Source of the DNA: Synergistales bacterium
GTDB lineage: Bacteria > Synergistota > Synergistia > Synergistales > Synergistaceae
Assembly: GCA_026002695.1 (NCBI GenBank)
Contig: BOCB01000041.1
Span: forward strand, 1-15,493
Length of the DNA: 15,493 nucleotides
Direction of reading: 5' to 3'
The notes beneath the pieces were generated by a model, which saw only the letters and a list, made by a program, of their open reading frames with translations, was not told the DNA's origin and ran no database searches. The position numbers were made by a program, and so were the translations under genes. Shown piece after piece: positions 1-8,499 of the stretch. Position 1 is the first letter of the stretch. Every line of letters starts with the position of its first letter.

Positions 1-194
1 TGAGCGAAAAAATAGACGAGAGCCTTGAGGTTCTCCAAATTATTGAAGTCTCCAAACGTTTGTACGGCTTGTCAAAATTCACATTTTACGCAATTGCCGC
101 CGGCTTGGCTGAAATATTTGGCAAATTGTACACCGGAATGTCATCATTTTTTGACAGACCGCCGCGCTCAAATCAGCGTTGCCTTTGGAGGTGA
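1..194 (+). CDS. Short hypothetical protein, start codon cut by window edge
   Basis: The window opens with TG AGC GAA, so an ATG whose A lies one base off the window would start a 64-residue protein that ends at TGA 192-194. It begins (M)SEKIDESLEVLQ and has a middle part rich in Phe, Ala and Gly (KFTFYAIAAGLAEIFG, about residues 28-43) that could be one hydrophobic helix. I do not recognise the family. The last dozen residues (RPPRSNQRCLWR) look less protein-like and may lie close to a rearrangement junction. It is the only plausible plus-strand coding stretch at this edge and faces the truncated AAA gene tail to tail. Sense-like codon use is the only support; it could be fortuitous. Confidence 0.4.
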   Translation, partial: SEKIDESLEVLQIIEVSKRLYGLSKFTFYAIAAGLAEIFGKLYTGMSSFFDRPPRSNQRCLWR

Positions 195-232
195 GCTTGA
201 AAAATGGGGAAACTCAAATTTTCCTGTCAGCA
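187..232. other. Probable rearrangement junction
   Basis: Minus-strand coding similarity of the AAA ATPase stops at about bases 215-230, right after GEENIADRKI. None of the three minus frames below this point looks like a continuation. The plus strand to the left carries an unrelated ORF ending at 194 and a clear ribosome-binding-like GGAGGTGA at 187-194, with no intact gene behind it. The simplest reading is that two unrelated pieces were joined here and both the AAA gene and a plus-strand gene lost sequence. No inverted repeat or target-site duplication was seen. Confidence 0.4.
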
Positions 233-546
233 ATGTTTTCTTCGCCGAGCATAAACACACCGGGCAACTGGTCTAAACTCAGGTCTTGCGTTACAAAATC
301 CTGATTATAGACCGCGATGTTATACTCATCGGCAGTATTGCCGTTTTCAAACGATACATTACCGCCGTGGTCGCGTATCGTTCGGGAAATGGTCGTCTTT
401 CCGCTGCCGTTATTGCCAAAGAAAAAGTTAATCCACGACGGTACGATTTCGCGTTTCACGCTGCTCGCAAATGTCGCATCGGTTACAACGAATTTTTCGA
501 TACCCTGCTTATAGCGAGGGTTTTCACGAATTGGGTTCTTACTCAT
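214..546 (-). pseudogene. AAA family ATPase, N-terminal fragment only
   Basis: 110 residues are present. A P-loop lies at residues 44-51 (GNNGSGKT), followed by a stretch with VYNQDFV and GVFMLGEEN. This combination is typical of the N-terminus of large AAA ATPases with a split ABC-type ATPase and long coiled coil (AAA_13/RloC-like group), usually about 700-850 residues. Signature, Walker B and coiled-coil parts are all missing because the reading frame ends in a TGA at 214-216 at a sequence junction. The start ATG (546) overlaps the rmuC stop (ATGAGTAA), so the two were translationally coupled. Proteins of this class often serve as nucleases or sensors in defence loci. This copy should lack activity unless the fragment has another role. 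The exact subfamily is uncertain. Confidence 0.75.
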
Positions 547-1981
547 CGCCTATGTCCTCCGAATCCAAAAGTTTAATATTAGCTGTTGTGTCGGTCAGTT
601 CTTCTACGCCGCGTAGCGCTTTGTTTATTTGCCGTGTCCTAACACCGACGATTTGCTCTATGGTGTTATCTGCGGTTTGGAGCTGTTTGTGTGCCAGCGC
701 GAGCAGTTTTTCAAACTCCGAAAATTGCTTTTTAACTGCCCGAAGTGTGTCCCAGACTTCTTGTGAACGCTGTTCAATTGCAAGTGTCTTGAAGCCCATT
801 TGGAGCGACGCGAGGAACGCCGAAAGCGTGGTCGCGCCCACCGCCGTTACCTTATACTTGTCGCGAAGTTCCTCAAACAAAGCGGCGTTTTGCACGACTT
901 CTGCATATAGCCCCTCCGTCGGCAGGAACATCAGTGCGAAATCCGTCGTCTTCGGCGGTACGATATATTTGTCGTGAATGTCTTTCGCGGAACTGCGCAA
1001 CTGGCGAATTAGCGACTGCCGCGCCTCGTCAATACTTGCTTTGTCCTCCGCGTCGAGCAGACGGTTATAATCCTCAACCGGGAACTTGCTGTCAATCGGG
1101 AGCAATAACGGCTCGTCGCCGCTACCGGGTAGTTTAATCACAAATTCAACGCGCTTGCCGCTTGCAATTTCAACATTCGTATCATACTGCGTAGGCGCGA
1201 GAATATCTGCAAGCAATTTTTCAAGCCGTACCTCGCCGTAAGTGCCGCGCTCTTTGACGTTAAGCAGCGCGTTTTTCAAACTCTTGGCATCGGCGGCGAG
1301 AGCTTTCATTTCGCCCAAACCCTGTCCGACACTTTCAAGCTGTTTACTGACGAGCTCAAACGACTGCGACAGGCGCGTTTCAAGCGTCTTTTGGAGCTTC
1401 TCGTCCACTACGCCCTGCATTTGCTCCAAACGCTTCTCGTTGCTCTCCTGCAAGGATTTCATTTTGCTTTCAAGTGTTGCGTTGACCTTTTCGATATTCT
1501 CAGCGTTTCCACGCTGAATTGACGACAGGCGGCTGTCGAGTTGTTCCTGAAACTCTCGGAGTTGCTTGTTAGTTTCCGTTCGGCTCTCTTGCAGCGTTTT
1601 ATTCGTTTCGGCGCGGCTTTCCTGCAAAGTCTTGTTTACGCTTGTGTTTATCCGCTCGTTGCTCTCGGCATTGCTTTGCTGAATGGCGGTCAGACGAGTT
1701 TCCATCTGCGCTTGGAACTCGCGTAGTTGTTTATTAACTTCATCGCGGTTGCCTTGCAGAGTAGTTTGAACGCTCTCTTGAATCACGCCAAACCGTGCAA
1801 ATTGCTCCGTTGCGCCTGCGGAAATTTGCTTCGCCGTACTGTCACGCTGTTCGTCAGCGGTGCGTTTGAGTAGTGCCGTTATCTCGCCGATGTCGGATTT
1901 TTTACGCCCGACAATCTGCAAGACTATAACGACAAGCAATAATATAATCGCCGCTATGCCAATAATCATTTCAGGTTGCAT
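539..1981 (-). CDS. rmuC: RmuC-family DNA recombination protein
   Basis: 480 residues. One N-terminal membrane anchor (about residues 5-24, MIIGIAAIILLLVVIVLQIV), then a long coiled coil (about 30-230), then the RmuC domain (about 235-450). Family landmarks are ERGTYGEVRLEKLL at 244-257, PIDSKFPVEDY at 295-305, MFLPTEGLYAEV at 351-362 and GATTLSAFL at 382-390. RmuC proteins are predicted nuclease-fold proteins that limit certain DNA rearrangements; the exact reaction is not known. The start ATG lies 5 bases after the Res stop, with GAGGTGAGG as its RBS, and the stop overlaps the AAA ATPase start. Its place inside a restriction operon suggests a DNA-processing role near the membrane, which is inference. 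The coiled coil carries internal duplications (see the repeat entry). Confidence 0.93.
   Translation of the reverse strand: MQPEMIIGIAAIILLLVVIVLQIVGRKKSDIGEITALLKRTADEQRDSTAKQISAGATEQFARFGVIQESVQTTLQGNRDEVNKQLREFQAQMETRLTAIQQSNAESNERINTSVNKTLQESRAETNKTLQESRTETNKQLREFQEQLDSRLSSIQRGNAENIEKVNATLESKMKSLQESNEKRLEQMQGVVDEKLQKTLETRLSQSFELVSKQLESVGQGLGEMKALAADAKSLKNALLNVKERGTYGEVRLEKLLADILAPTQYDTNVEIASGKRVEFVIKLPGSGDEPLLLPIDSKFPVEDYNRLLDAEDKASIDEARQSLIRQLRSSAKDIHDKYIVPPKTTDFALMFLPTEGLYAEVVQNAALFEELRDKYKVTAVGATTLSAFLASLQMGFKTLAIEQRSQEVWDTLRAVKKQFSEFEKLLALAHKQLQTADNTIEQIVGVRTRQINKALRGVEELTDTTANIKLLDSEDIGDE
1499..1735 (-). repeat. Internal duplications in the RmuC coiled coil
   Basis: Two 24-residue copies beginning NKQLREFQ and ending in NAE lie at RmuC residues 83-106 and 138-161, 55 residues apart. 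Between them sits a perfect-register 11-residue tandem pair, NKTLQESRAET and NKTLQESRTET (residues 116-126 and 127-137), and the second large copy starts the next 11-residue unit. The DNA copies have diverged at many third positions, so the duplication is not recent. Confidence 0.85.
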
Positions 1982-1986
1982 TTACC

Positions 1987-4900
1987 TCACCTCATCACTT
2001 TCGCCATCAACGAATCGTAGCCGTCAATGACATCATACACCACATCACGCCCACCTATCGCCGTAAAATGCTCACGGGCGCAATGGATTTTAGCTTTCTC
2101 AATCTCGCGGAGTTGCAGAGAACTCATTGAGCCTTTTGTTTCGGCGACGAAGTAGATATGCTTAACCTCGCCATCGTTAAAGGCTATCGCCCAGTCAGGA
2201 TTATACTTGCCGACAGGCGTATTGATATAAAACCCGCCCGGCAATTTAACATACACCGCGACATTACTCTCGTCGTCGAGCCGCTCCGCGAATTTGCGCT
2301 CGTTGTCAGAGTCGTATAGCAAATGGTCGTATAAGTGTCGTTTCGGCGTTTCTAATGCGTTTACCCCAAGTTGCCCTTTGAGTGTCGGCTCGGTGAAGAT
2401 GTCTGTGCCATAAACGCTCGTGAGCTTATCATAAGTTATATGCTCGATAATCGCCGTCGCCGCTTGCTCGTTGATAATAGTCGCGGCTTTGAGGATAAAT
2501 TCCTCCGGGTTATTGGCGAACTGCCGACGGACGGTCTTTTCCATACCGTTCAAAATACAGGTCACGGCGTTGCGCGTCAAGCCCGTTTCTGTCACGAGTT
2601 TGCCTATAAGGTCGTAACGAACCGATTTACTTGCCACAAGCTCTGCGGATTCACGGTCAGTATCATCACGCTTGAACGCTTCGCCGCTTTTGAGTTGCTC
2701 CTGCGATTTTATTTCGCCGAGTGCGCCCTGCTCAATCTTGACATAAACTTTTGCGACTATCAATTTGTTAAGCGCGGTTACTGCTTTCTTAATCAGTTCT
2801 TCCTCGTCGAAGTTCACTATATAGTAGCTGTGGCGGTTAATCTTTGACCACAACGCCTTAAACTCCGCGCTTGCGAGTTTGCTTTTGTCGTATTCGAGAG
2901 TGACATTGTTTTTGCGGGCATCATCGGGCTTGTTGGCTTTCGGGTCGTAGACGGAATCAATAATTTTGATAACGTCTTCCGCACAATCCTTAACTTCATC
3001 GGCAACAATAAGCGTTCCGTTTTTCTTGTCATCGTAGTACTTATCTGTTAGCGCACCGCGTTTAATATAGCCGTCAGCAATCAAGCCCTCGTGAATGGCA
3101 AGTGCGAGATTGCTGTCTATTATCTGTTCCGCACCGTTTGTGTCGCGGATAACTTTATCTTTGAACAAATCGGCTGTTACAAGGCGCGGACGATATGCCA
3201 CGGCAATGGCAAGTTCCTCTTGTAAACCTTTGGCAAAACTGTCGTAGCTTTCGTTGGCGATAACCGTCAGCACGTTCAGGTTATGCACATCACTTTCGAG
3301 CAGGTTTGAATCCATACGTTCGCCCGACTGGTTTACGCACAGGCGCAGCCCGCGTCCGACCTCCTGCCGTTTGCGTATCTCGCTCCCGCTTTGCTTTAAC
3401 GTGCAAATCTGGAACACATTTGGATTATCCCAACCCTCGCGGAGAGCAGAGTGGCTGAATATGAACCTCACGTCCTCGTCAAACGACAACAGTCGCTCCT
3501 TGTCTTTCATTATGAGGTCATATGCGTCTTGGTCATCGGAAGTGCGGCTTTTTTTATCGCTGTATTTGCTCTCGACAAATTGATTTTTCTTTTTATCAAT
3601 CGAAAAATACCCGGCGTGAGTACGCTCCACTGCTATATTTTTCAGATAGTCAAGATACGCTTCCGTGTCGTCAAGCGAGAGTTGAAAGCTGTCAAACACT
3701 TTCTTGTATTCGTCCTCGAACACTTCCGCATACTCGCCCCGGGCGGCGTTGCCGTCCTCGTAAATACGGTACTTTGCCACCTCGTCGATAAAGAACAGCG
3801 ACAGCACCTTGATACTTTTGCGGTACAGTTGCCGCTCTCGCTCTAAGTGCGACAAAATTGTTTCGCGTATCTGAATTCGCCGTAACTGTTCTTCGCTTAC
3901 TGTGCCTATAGCGTCACCCGCATACAGTTTTGTGCCGTTTGCAAACTCAAGCGAATTGTCGCGTCCGTCGATACGCAGAACAACAAATCCCTCGCGGTAT
4001 TCCTCAAGCCCACCCGACTGGTCGAACAGATTATATTTTTCACTGACGATACGCGTTATCTTGCGGGTAGAGCTTGCGCTTTTCGCATCAAACTCAATTG
4101 TCGCCGTCGGATTACCTTTGGAAACATTCACGCTTTGCAAATAAACGTAACCCTCGGTCGCTGTGCCGCCCGTCACCGAAATGCCCTTAACGCTTATCTT
4201 TTTGACGAGTTTCTTGTTATATGCCTCCATTGCGTCAAGGCGGTAGACCATATTGTACTCGTCTTTGTGCGTTGCGGAGTAGCGGAGCGTGAACAGCGGC
4301 GCGAACTTTTTCAAGCCTGCCTTTGTCGCTTCGCCCTCTACGGACTGCGGTTCGTCAATTATCAGTATTGGGTTCGTTTTCGCAATTACGTCAATTGGCT
4401 TACGGGAGCGGAACTCGTCAAGCTCCATATCAATGCGCCGCGCGTCCTTTCCCCTTGCGTTGAACGCCTGCGAGTTGATAATCATCGCGTTTATAGCGTT
4501 ATCGGACGCAAAACGGTCAATCTCGGTCAGGCGTTTACTGTCATAGAGAAAATAGCGGATTTTCGAGCCGTATTCCTCGGCAAAATGCTCCTCGGTTATC
4601 TGAAACGACTTATACACGCCCTCGCGGATAGCGACACTCGGCACGACTATAATAAACTTGCTCCAGCCATAGCGTTTGTTCAGCTCGTACATCGTCTTGA
4701 TATAGGTATACGTCTTGCCCGTGCCTGTTTCCATCTCGACGGTGACGTTATATTTGCCCGAAAGCGTATCTGACGGTTTAATCTGCTGACTGCGCTGTAA
4801 CAGCTGAACATTATCCAAAACAGTTTCCGACGCAAGTTGAACAGGCGCGTTGCCGAACCCCTCGACGCTGTTGTCGAAAAGGGAGGCTTGTGCGACTTTT

Positions 4901-5013
4901 CCGGGGTCAACGATATACTTACGCGATGACTGGAACGGTTGTCCCGCGAACACGTCACAGACGGCGTTCGCCGCGTCCGCCTGAAACTTTTGGTGTTTGA
5001 ATTGTAGTTTCAT
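1987..5013 (-). CDS. res: Type III restriction enzyme, Res subunit (helicase-endonuclease)
   Basis: 1008 residues, the usual size for type III Res. It is an SF2 helicase with Walker A METGTGKT (94-101), motif II DEPQ (220-223, the Res/DEAD-like variant), motif III SAT (246-248), EGWDNPNV (526-533) and motif VI QEVGRGLRL (550-558). A C-terminal PD-(D/E)XK nuclease site is visible as NPDWA (D940) and ETKG (E958, K960). With Mod it forms the ATP-dependent complex that scans DNA and cleaves near unmethylated sites. All key residues are present, so it looks intact. The start ATG overlaps the RhuM stop by four bases (ATGA). The rmuC gene follows after 5 bases. Mod and Res are not adjacent here: a RhuM-like gene separates them. 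Confidence 0.95.
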   Translation of the reverse strand: MKLQFKHQKFQADAANAVCDVFAGQPFQSSRKYIVDPGKVAQASLFDNSVEGFGNAPVQLASETVLDNVQLLQRSQQIKPSDTLSGKYNVTVEMETGTGKTYTYIKTMYELNKRYGWSKFIIVVPSVAIREGVYKSFQITEEHFAEEYGSKIRYFLYDSKRLTEIDRFASDNAINAMIINSQAFNARGKDARRIDMELDEFRSRKPIDVIAKTNPILIIDEPQSVEGEATKAGLKKFAPLFTLRYSATHKDEYNMVYRLDAMEAYNKKLVKKISVKGISVTGGTATEGYVYLQSVNVSKGNPTATIEFDAKSASSTRKITRIVSEKYNLFDQSGGLEEYREGFVVLRIDGRDNSLEFANGTKLYAGDAIGTVSEEQLRRIQIRETILSHLERERQLYRKSIKVLSLFFIDEVAKYRIYEDGNAARGEYAEVFEDEYKKVFDSFQLSLDDTEAYLDYLKNIAVERTHAGYFSIDKKKNQFVESKYSDKKSRTSDDQDAYDLIMKDKERLLSFDEDVRFIFSHSALREGWDNPNVFQICTLKQSGSEIRKRQEVGRGLRLCVNQSGERMDSNLLESDVHNLNVLTVIANESYDSFAKGLQEELAIAVAYRPRLVTADLFKDKVIRDTNGAEQIIDSNLALAIHEGLIADGYIKRGALTDKYYDDKKNGTLIVADEVKDCAEDVIKIIDSVYDPKANKPDDARKNNVTLEYDKSKLASAEFKALWSKINRHSYYIVNFDEEELIKKAVTALNKLIVAKVYVKIEQGALGEIKSQEQLKSGEAFKRDDTDRESAELVASKSVRYDLIGKLVTETGLTRNAVTCILNGMEKTVRRQFANNPEEFILKAATIINEQAATAIIEHITYDKLTSVYGTDIFTEPTLKGQLGVNALETPKRHLYDHLLYDSDNERKFAERLDDESNVAVYVKLPGGFYINTPVGKYNPDWAIAFNDGEVKHIYFVAETKGSMSSLQLREIEKAKIHCAREHFTAIGGRDVVYDVIDGYDSLMAKVMR

Positions 5014-6059
5014 TCGCTGTCTTTCGCCTCCCTCGTCTGCTGCTCGAACAACGTCATAAATCGGTCGAAATCGCTCTCAAACAGTTTGTCCTGTATAACG
5101 CGATATTTTTCAAATTCTGTTTCAGCGTGGAGTTTAGCCTGCTCGTGTGAGATTTTCCCCGCGTTCGTCAGAATCTCGTTGCCGTTAAATTCCAAAAATC
5201 CGTCAAGCCGCCTTGCCCAGTCCTCCATTGACATCGGGATTTTTCGCTCGGCTTGAAGCTCTCCGAAGTCGAGATACAGCGACACAATCCGTTCGAGATA
5301 ACTCATTTCCTGCTCGTTCAGATAGTTCTTGGCGATAGACACGTCCGCTTTAATAATCTTGCCTTCCGGCGCGGCTTCCCATGCTGTAAGCCCCATATGC
5401 TCTTTTTCGGCATCAGCCCGTTCTGCGATAAGCTCTGCGGCGGTATGACGGTGGACGGCGTAGTGGAGCTTATTTTGCACCAATTTGAAAAACTCCCGCG
5501 TAGTTTTCGCGCTCTTATCATAGTCGAACGCGGTCGCGTAGATGTCCGTGACTTTTTGATAGAACTTACGCTCGGACAAGCGTATCTCGCGGATTTGCTG
5601 TAACTGCCGCTCGAAATATTCATCTGTGAACATATGACCCTTTTTCAATCGATCAGCGTCCATTGTCCACCCTTGAATTGTGTAATCCTTGACAATCTGC
5701 CCCGCCCATTTACGGAATCGAACAGCGCGTTCATTGTTCACCTTGAAACCCACAGCGATAATCATTTGCAGGTTGTAGTGTTTTGTGTCGTAGTCCTTGC
5801 CGTCTGCGGCAGTTATAAAGTAATTCTTTATAACTGAATCCGGCGACAACTCGCCGTCCTCAAAGATTTTTTTGATATGCTGACCAATGTTCTGAACACT
5901 CACATCATATAGTGCCGCCATCATTTTCTGCGATAGCCAGATATTCTCGTCCTGATAGCGCATTTCCACGCTGTCAGCGCTGTCGCCCGTAGCCGCGATA
6001 AACGTCAGATACTCCGCAGCGGAGGAATGTATTGTGATTTCAGTTTTCTTTTTAGCCAT
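5010..6059 (-). CDS. RhuM-family protein
   Basis: 349 residues. The first half carries the RhuM-family pattern: WLSQKMMAALYDVSVQNIGQHI (a helix-turn-helix-like segment, about 42-63), then GELSPDSVIKNYF, AADGKDYDTKHYNL and IIAVGFKVNNERAVRFRKWA. The second half is helical and charged. RhuM proteins were named from a Salmonella pathogenicity island, but their biochemical function is not established. They are often found inside restriction and defence loci, where a DNA-binding or regulatory role is suspected. The start ATG shares one base with the mod stop (TAATG) and the stop overlaps the res start (ATGA), so it is translated in lock-step with both R-M subunits. The family call is solid; the role is open. 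Confidence 0.88.
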   Translation of the reverse strand: MAKKKTEITIHSSAAEYLTFIAATGDSADSVEMRYQDENIWLSQKMMAALYDVSVQNIGQHIKKIFEDGELSPDSVIKNYFITAADGKDYDTKHYNLQMIIAVGFKVNNERAVRFRKWAGQIVKDYTIQGWTMDADRLKKGHMFTDEYFERQLQQIREIRLSERKFYQKVTDIYATAFDYDKSAKTTREFFKLVQNKLHYAVHRHTAAELIAERADAEKEHMGLTAWEAAPEGKIIKADVSIAKNYLNEQEMSYLERIVSLYLDFGELQAERKIPMSMEDWARRLDGFLEFNGNEILTNAGKISHEQAKLHAETEFEKYRVIQDKLFESDFDRFMTLFEQQTREAKDSE

Positions 6060-7927
6060 TATATCACCCTCACAGTCGCGTTCGGAGCGAGTAGCTTGAA
6101 TATCTCAAACAGATTTATCTTTTGCGGACTGCTCGTAAAACTGTCGTCGCGGAACACGACGCGGCTCGTGAGCGGCTGCCGCACTTTGCAACGGTTCGCA
6201 ATCTCGCGCACGAGTTCCTCCGTCACGTTTTTCTCAAAGCAAGCGAACAAGTCGCCGTCATTGTAGTTCTGCACGTCAAAACCCGCAATATTCTCCACGG
6301 TATGCGGTTGATTCAGCGGCAAGCCCCATTCGAGCAGGCAACCGTACAGCAAATCCTCCGCCGTGCGGTCGGGTTTGATGTTTTCAACCAGTTCGGTGAA
6401 ACTATCCATTTCCGCGATTTCAAGCGCGTTGTAATACACGTCGTTCATATTTGTTTCGTCGAGTTTTAGCACGCGGAAACCCTTGTCGCCTTTTCCTATT
6501 TTGTCTCCCGCCCGTCTAATCCGCTCCTTGCCGATTTCGCAGATATTTTTATACCCTGCCTTAAACGCTTCGGACTTTGCGTCGCAGACTTCCGGCAACT
6601 GCACCATAATAAACTTGCGCTTGCCGCCGTCCTCCGCATTGAGTTGCATTACCGCGTGGGCGGTTGTGGCAGAGCCGGAGAAGAAGTCGAGGATTATTCC
6701 GTCTTTATTTGCTCCTACTTTCAAAATATAATTTAATAGTCGTATAGACTTTGGAAAATCAAACACACGTTCACCAAAAATATTTTGTATGTCTGATGTT
6801 CCATCATTATTTAGTCCAACTAAACTTCTCGGCAAAACGCTTGTAGGCGCACCCTCGGCTTCGCCTAAATACTTTTTGATATAGATGTTCCAATTCGCTT
6901 GTGAACCGTCGGGCTTTACAAATGGACCGGTCGTAGTTTGTTTGAATGTTACATTACCTTCTGCCAATTCTTGCTCAAAACGCTCTTTAATAAACCGCAA
7001 CAAATATCCCTTTTTCGGAAGAATAATTTCGCCGTCCGGTGATGTTATTTCATAGCGCTGATTCGGATTATTTCCTGCGTTTTTCCACGCAAAGTCTTTG
7101 TCGCGATACAAGCCCTTTTCATTTTTATCCTTATACATACTAATCGCTTCATCTGAAAGCGGCGCATACAAAGTATCTAAACTATCAAGAGATTTTGCGT
7201 ACATTAGTATGTGCTGATGCGAAATATTAACATACTTAGCACGAATACCGCCGCCAGTTGATGAGTGCCAAATAAAGTTAGTAATAAAATTACTCTCCCC
7301 GAACACCTCATCGCAAATCTTACGTAATTGCGCCACTTCATTATCGTCAATGCTTATAAAAATCACGCCGTCGTTGCGGAGCAAATTCCGTGCCAGCACA
7401 AGGCGCGGGTAAATCATACTGCACCAGTCGCTGTGGAAACGCGGGTTGCTGTCGGAGTTTTCGCGGAAGTTCTTGTTGCCGCTCTCGTCGAAAAGCGAGA
7501 TTTCCTCGTTGTACTCATCGTCGTCGGAGCGGAAGCTGTCGTTGTATATAAAATCGTGCCCCGTGTTGTACGGCGGGTCGATGTATATCATTTTGACCTT
7601 GCCGAGATAGCTCTCCTGCAGGAGTTTCAGCACGTCAAGATTATCACCCTCGATGTAGAGGTTTTCGGTGGTGTCCCAGTCGCGGCTCTCCGCTTTGCAC
7701 GGGCGGAGCGTTTTGCGGATAGGACGCCCCGCTTCTGCGATAGCGTCGCGCTTGCCGACCCAAGTAAACTCGTAGGCTTCGTTAGTCCAGACTTCCTCGC
7801 CGACAAACGAGCGCAGAGCATCAAGGTTAACCTTGCCCTCGGAAATTAGGTTCGGGAACAGTTCGTTCAGCTTCGCGATGTTCGCGGCGGTTAGGTCGGG
7901 GGTTTGGAATTGCATTTTATTTGACAT
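6059..7927 (-). CDS. mod: Type III Mod: site-specific DNA adenine methyltransferase
   Basis: 622 residues from the ATG at 7927. I chose that start because AAAGGAG lies 9 bases upstream; a TTG at 7933 is too close to this RBS and an ATG at 7915 is further away. The catalytic motif DPPY (117-120, in YIDPPYNTG) precedes the AdoMet motif LDFFSGSAT (413-421), the beta-class order of type III Mod and related N6-adenine methyltransferases. Between them lies the target recognition region (about 190-404), which is markedly AT-rich (see separate entry). Mod methylates the recognition site and gives the Res complex its specificity. The start sits inside the end of the DUF4391 gene (11-base overlap) and the stop shares one base with the RhuM start. 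No simple-sequence phase-variation tract was seen. Confidence 0.94.
   Translation of the reverse strand: MSNKMQFQTPDLTAANIAKLNELFPNLISEGKVNLDALRSFVGEEVWTNEAYEFTWVGKRDAIAEAGRPIRKTLRPCKAESRDWDTTENLYIEGDNLDVLKLLQESYLGKVKMIYIDPPYNTGHDFIYNDSFRSDDDEYNEEISLFDESGNKNFRENSDSNPRFHSDWCSMIYPRLVLARNLLRNDGVIFISIDDNEVAQLRKICDEVFGESNFITNFIWHSSTGGGIRAKYVNISHQHILMYAKSLDSLDTLYAPLSDEAISMYKDKNEKGLYRDKDFAWKNAGNNPNQRYEITSPDGEIILPKKGYLLRFIKERFEQELAEGNVTFKQTTTGPFVKPDGSQANWNIYIKKYLGEAEGAPTSVLPRSLVGLNNDGTSDIQNIFGERVFDFPKSIRLLNYILKVGANKDGIILDFFSGSATTAHAVMQLNAEDGGKRKFIMVQLPEVCDAKSEAFKAGYKNICEIGKERIRRAGDKIGKGDKGFRVLKLDETNMNDVYYNALEIAEMDSFTELVENIKPDRTAEDLLYGCLLEWGLPLNQPHTVENIAGFDVQNYNDGDLFACFEKNVTEELVREIANRCKVRQPLTSRVVFRDDSFTSSPQKINLFEIFKLLAPNATVRVI
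6715..7360 (-). other. AT-rich target recognition segment of mod
   Basis: This stretch encodes Mod residues of about 190-404, between the two catalytic blocks. Its base composition differs visibly from its flanks: bases 6721-6780 have 16 G+C of 60, while 7681-7740 in the N-terminal part have 41 of 60. The change at the left side falls just before the AdoMet motif. This is what exchange of a target recognition domain between mod alleles would leave. Confidence 0.65.
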
Positions 7928-8495
7928 TTTCAAGTTCTCCTTTAAGTTTTTTCAGCTCCGCGTTAAGTTCCAACTGGCGGTTCAGTTGCTTTTCGCGTTG
8001 TATCTTATTTGCAAGAGCGGCGATTTCGCGCTCTAATTTTGCTCGTTGCTCGTCTTTCGCGATTATCTCCGCGAGCGGTCGTGTGTCGGCTTCGTCAATC
8101 CCCGCGACCTGCCGCACGAAGTTTTCCCATACGCTGTCCGTGTCGTTGCCGAGTAGCTTCGGCGCGGTTTCGCTGACATAGATTTTGTCGCTGTAACTGA
8201 CGGCGTACTGCGTTCGCTCGCCACATACAAGCGTGAAAACGATATGATATGGTATCGCTTTGGCAATCAGCGGCAAAATCCGTTTATCTATTATATCGAT
8301 GTTTTGCGCAACTTCTATAACCTCAATTTCAGCCACAGTCGCGCCTTTCCCGATGTTCAGCGTGTCTGGCGCGATTTTGTTCGCCCAGCGTATGCGCTCC
8401 ACTTGTTTAGTAAACAAGTCCCGCTCCGCCGCGTTCTTGTAAAATCGCTCTTTCGGGATTATCCGCCCGAATACGGTTGATTTCGGAAGCTCCAA
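7917..8495 (-). CDS. DUF4391-type protein
   Basis: 192 residues from a TTG start (8495) with GAGGTG five bases upstream; no ATG is available in frame nearby. An alpha/beta N-terminal domain (about 1-130) has IRWANKIAPDTLNI, IEVIEVAQNIDI and the segment VFTLVCGERTQYAVSY. A strongly charged coiled coil follows (about 143-192). This layout matches the DUF4391 family, which has no known reaction and commonly sits between an SNF2-like helicase and a type III methyltransferase, exactly as here. It starts 5 bases after the helicase stop and overlaps the mod start by 11 bases. The coiled coil suggests it bridges or scaffolds partners (inference). The family name comes from memory of its sequence pattern and gene context. 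Confidence 0.72.
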   Translation of the reverse strand: MELPKSTVFGRIIPKERFYKNAAERDLFTKQVERIRWANKIAPDTLNIGKGATVAEIEVIEVAQNIDIIDKRILPLIAKAIPYHIVFTLVCGERTQYAVSYSDKIYVSETAPKLLGNDTDSVWENFVRQVAGIDEADTRPLAEIIAKDEQRAKLEREIAALANKIQREKQLNRQLELNAELKKLKGELENVK

Positions 8496-8499
8496 CTTA

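Noticed and set aside
190..225. Plus-strand peptide ELEKWGNS resembling the start of MazE/AbrB antitoxins
   Set aside because: Only eight residues match, no start codon exists in that frame next to the GGAGGTGA, and the frame runs into antisense of the AAA gene. It may be a remnant but cannot be supported.
471..977. Long plus-strand open frames opposite rmuC, mod, res and the helicase
   Set aside because: They are antisense shadows of confidently assigned genes, show no domain motifs and lack ribosome binding sites.
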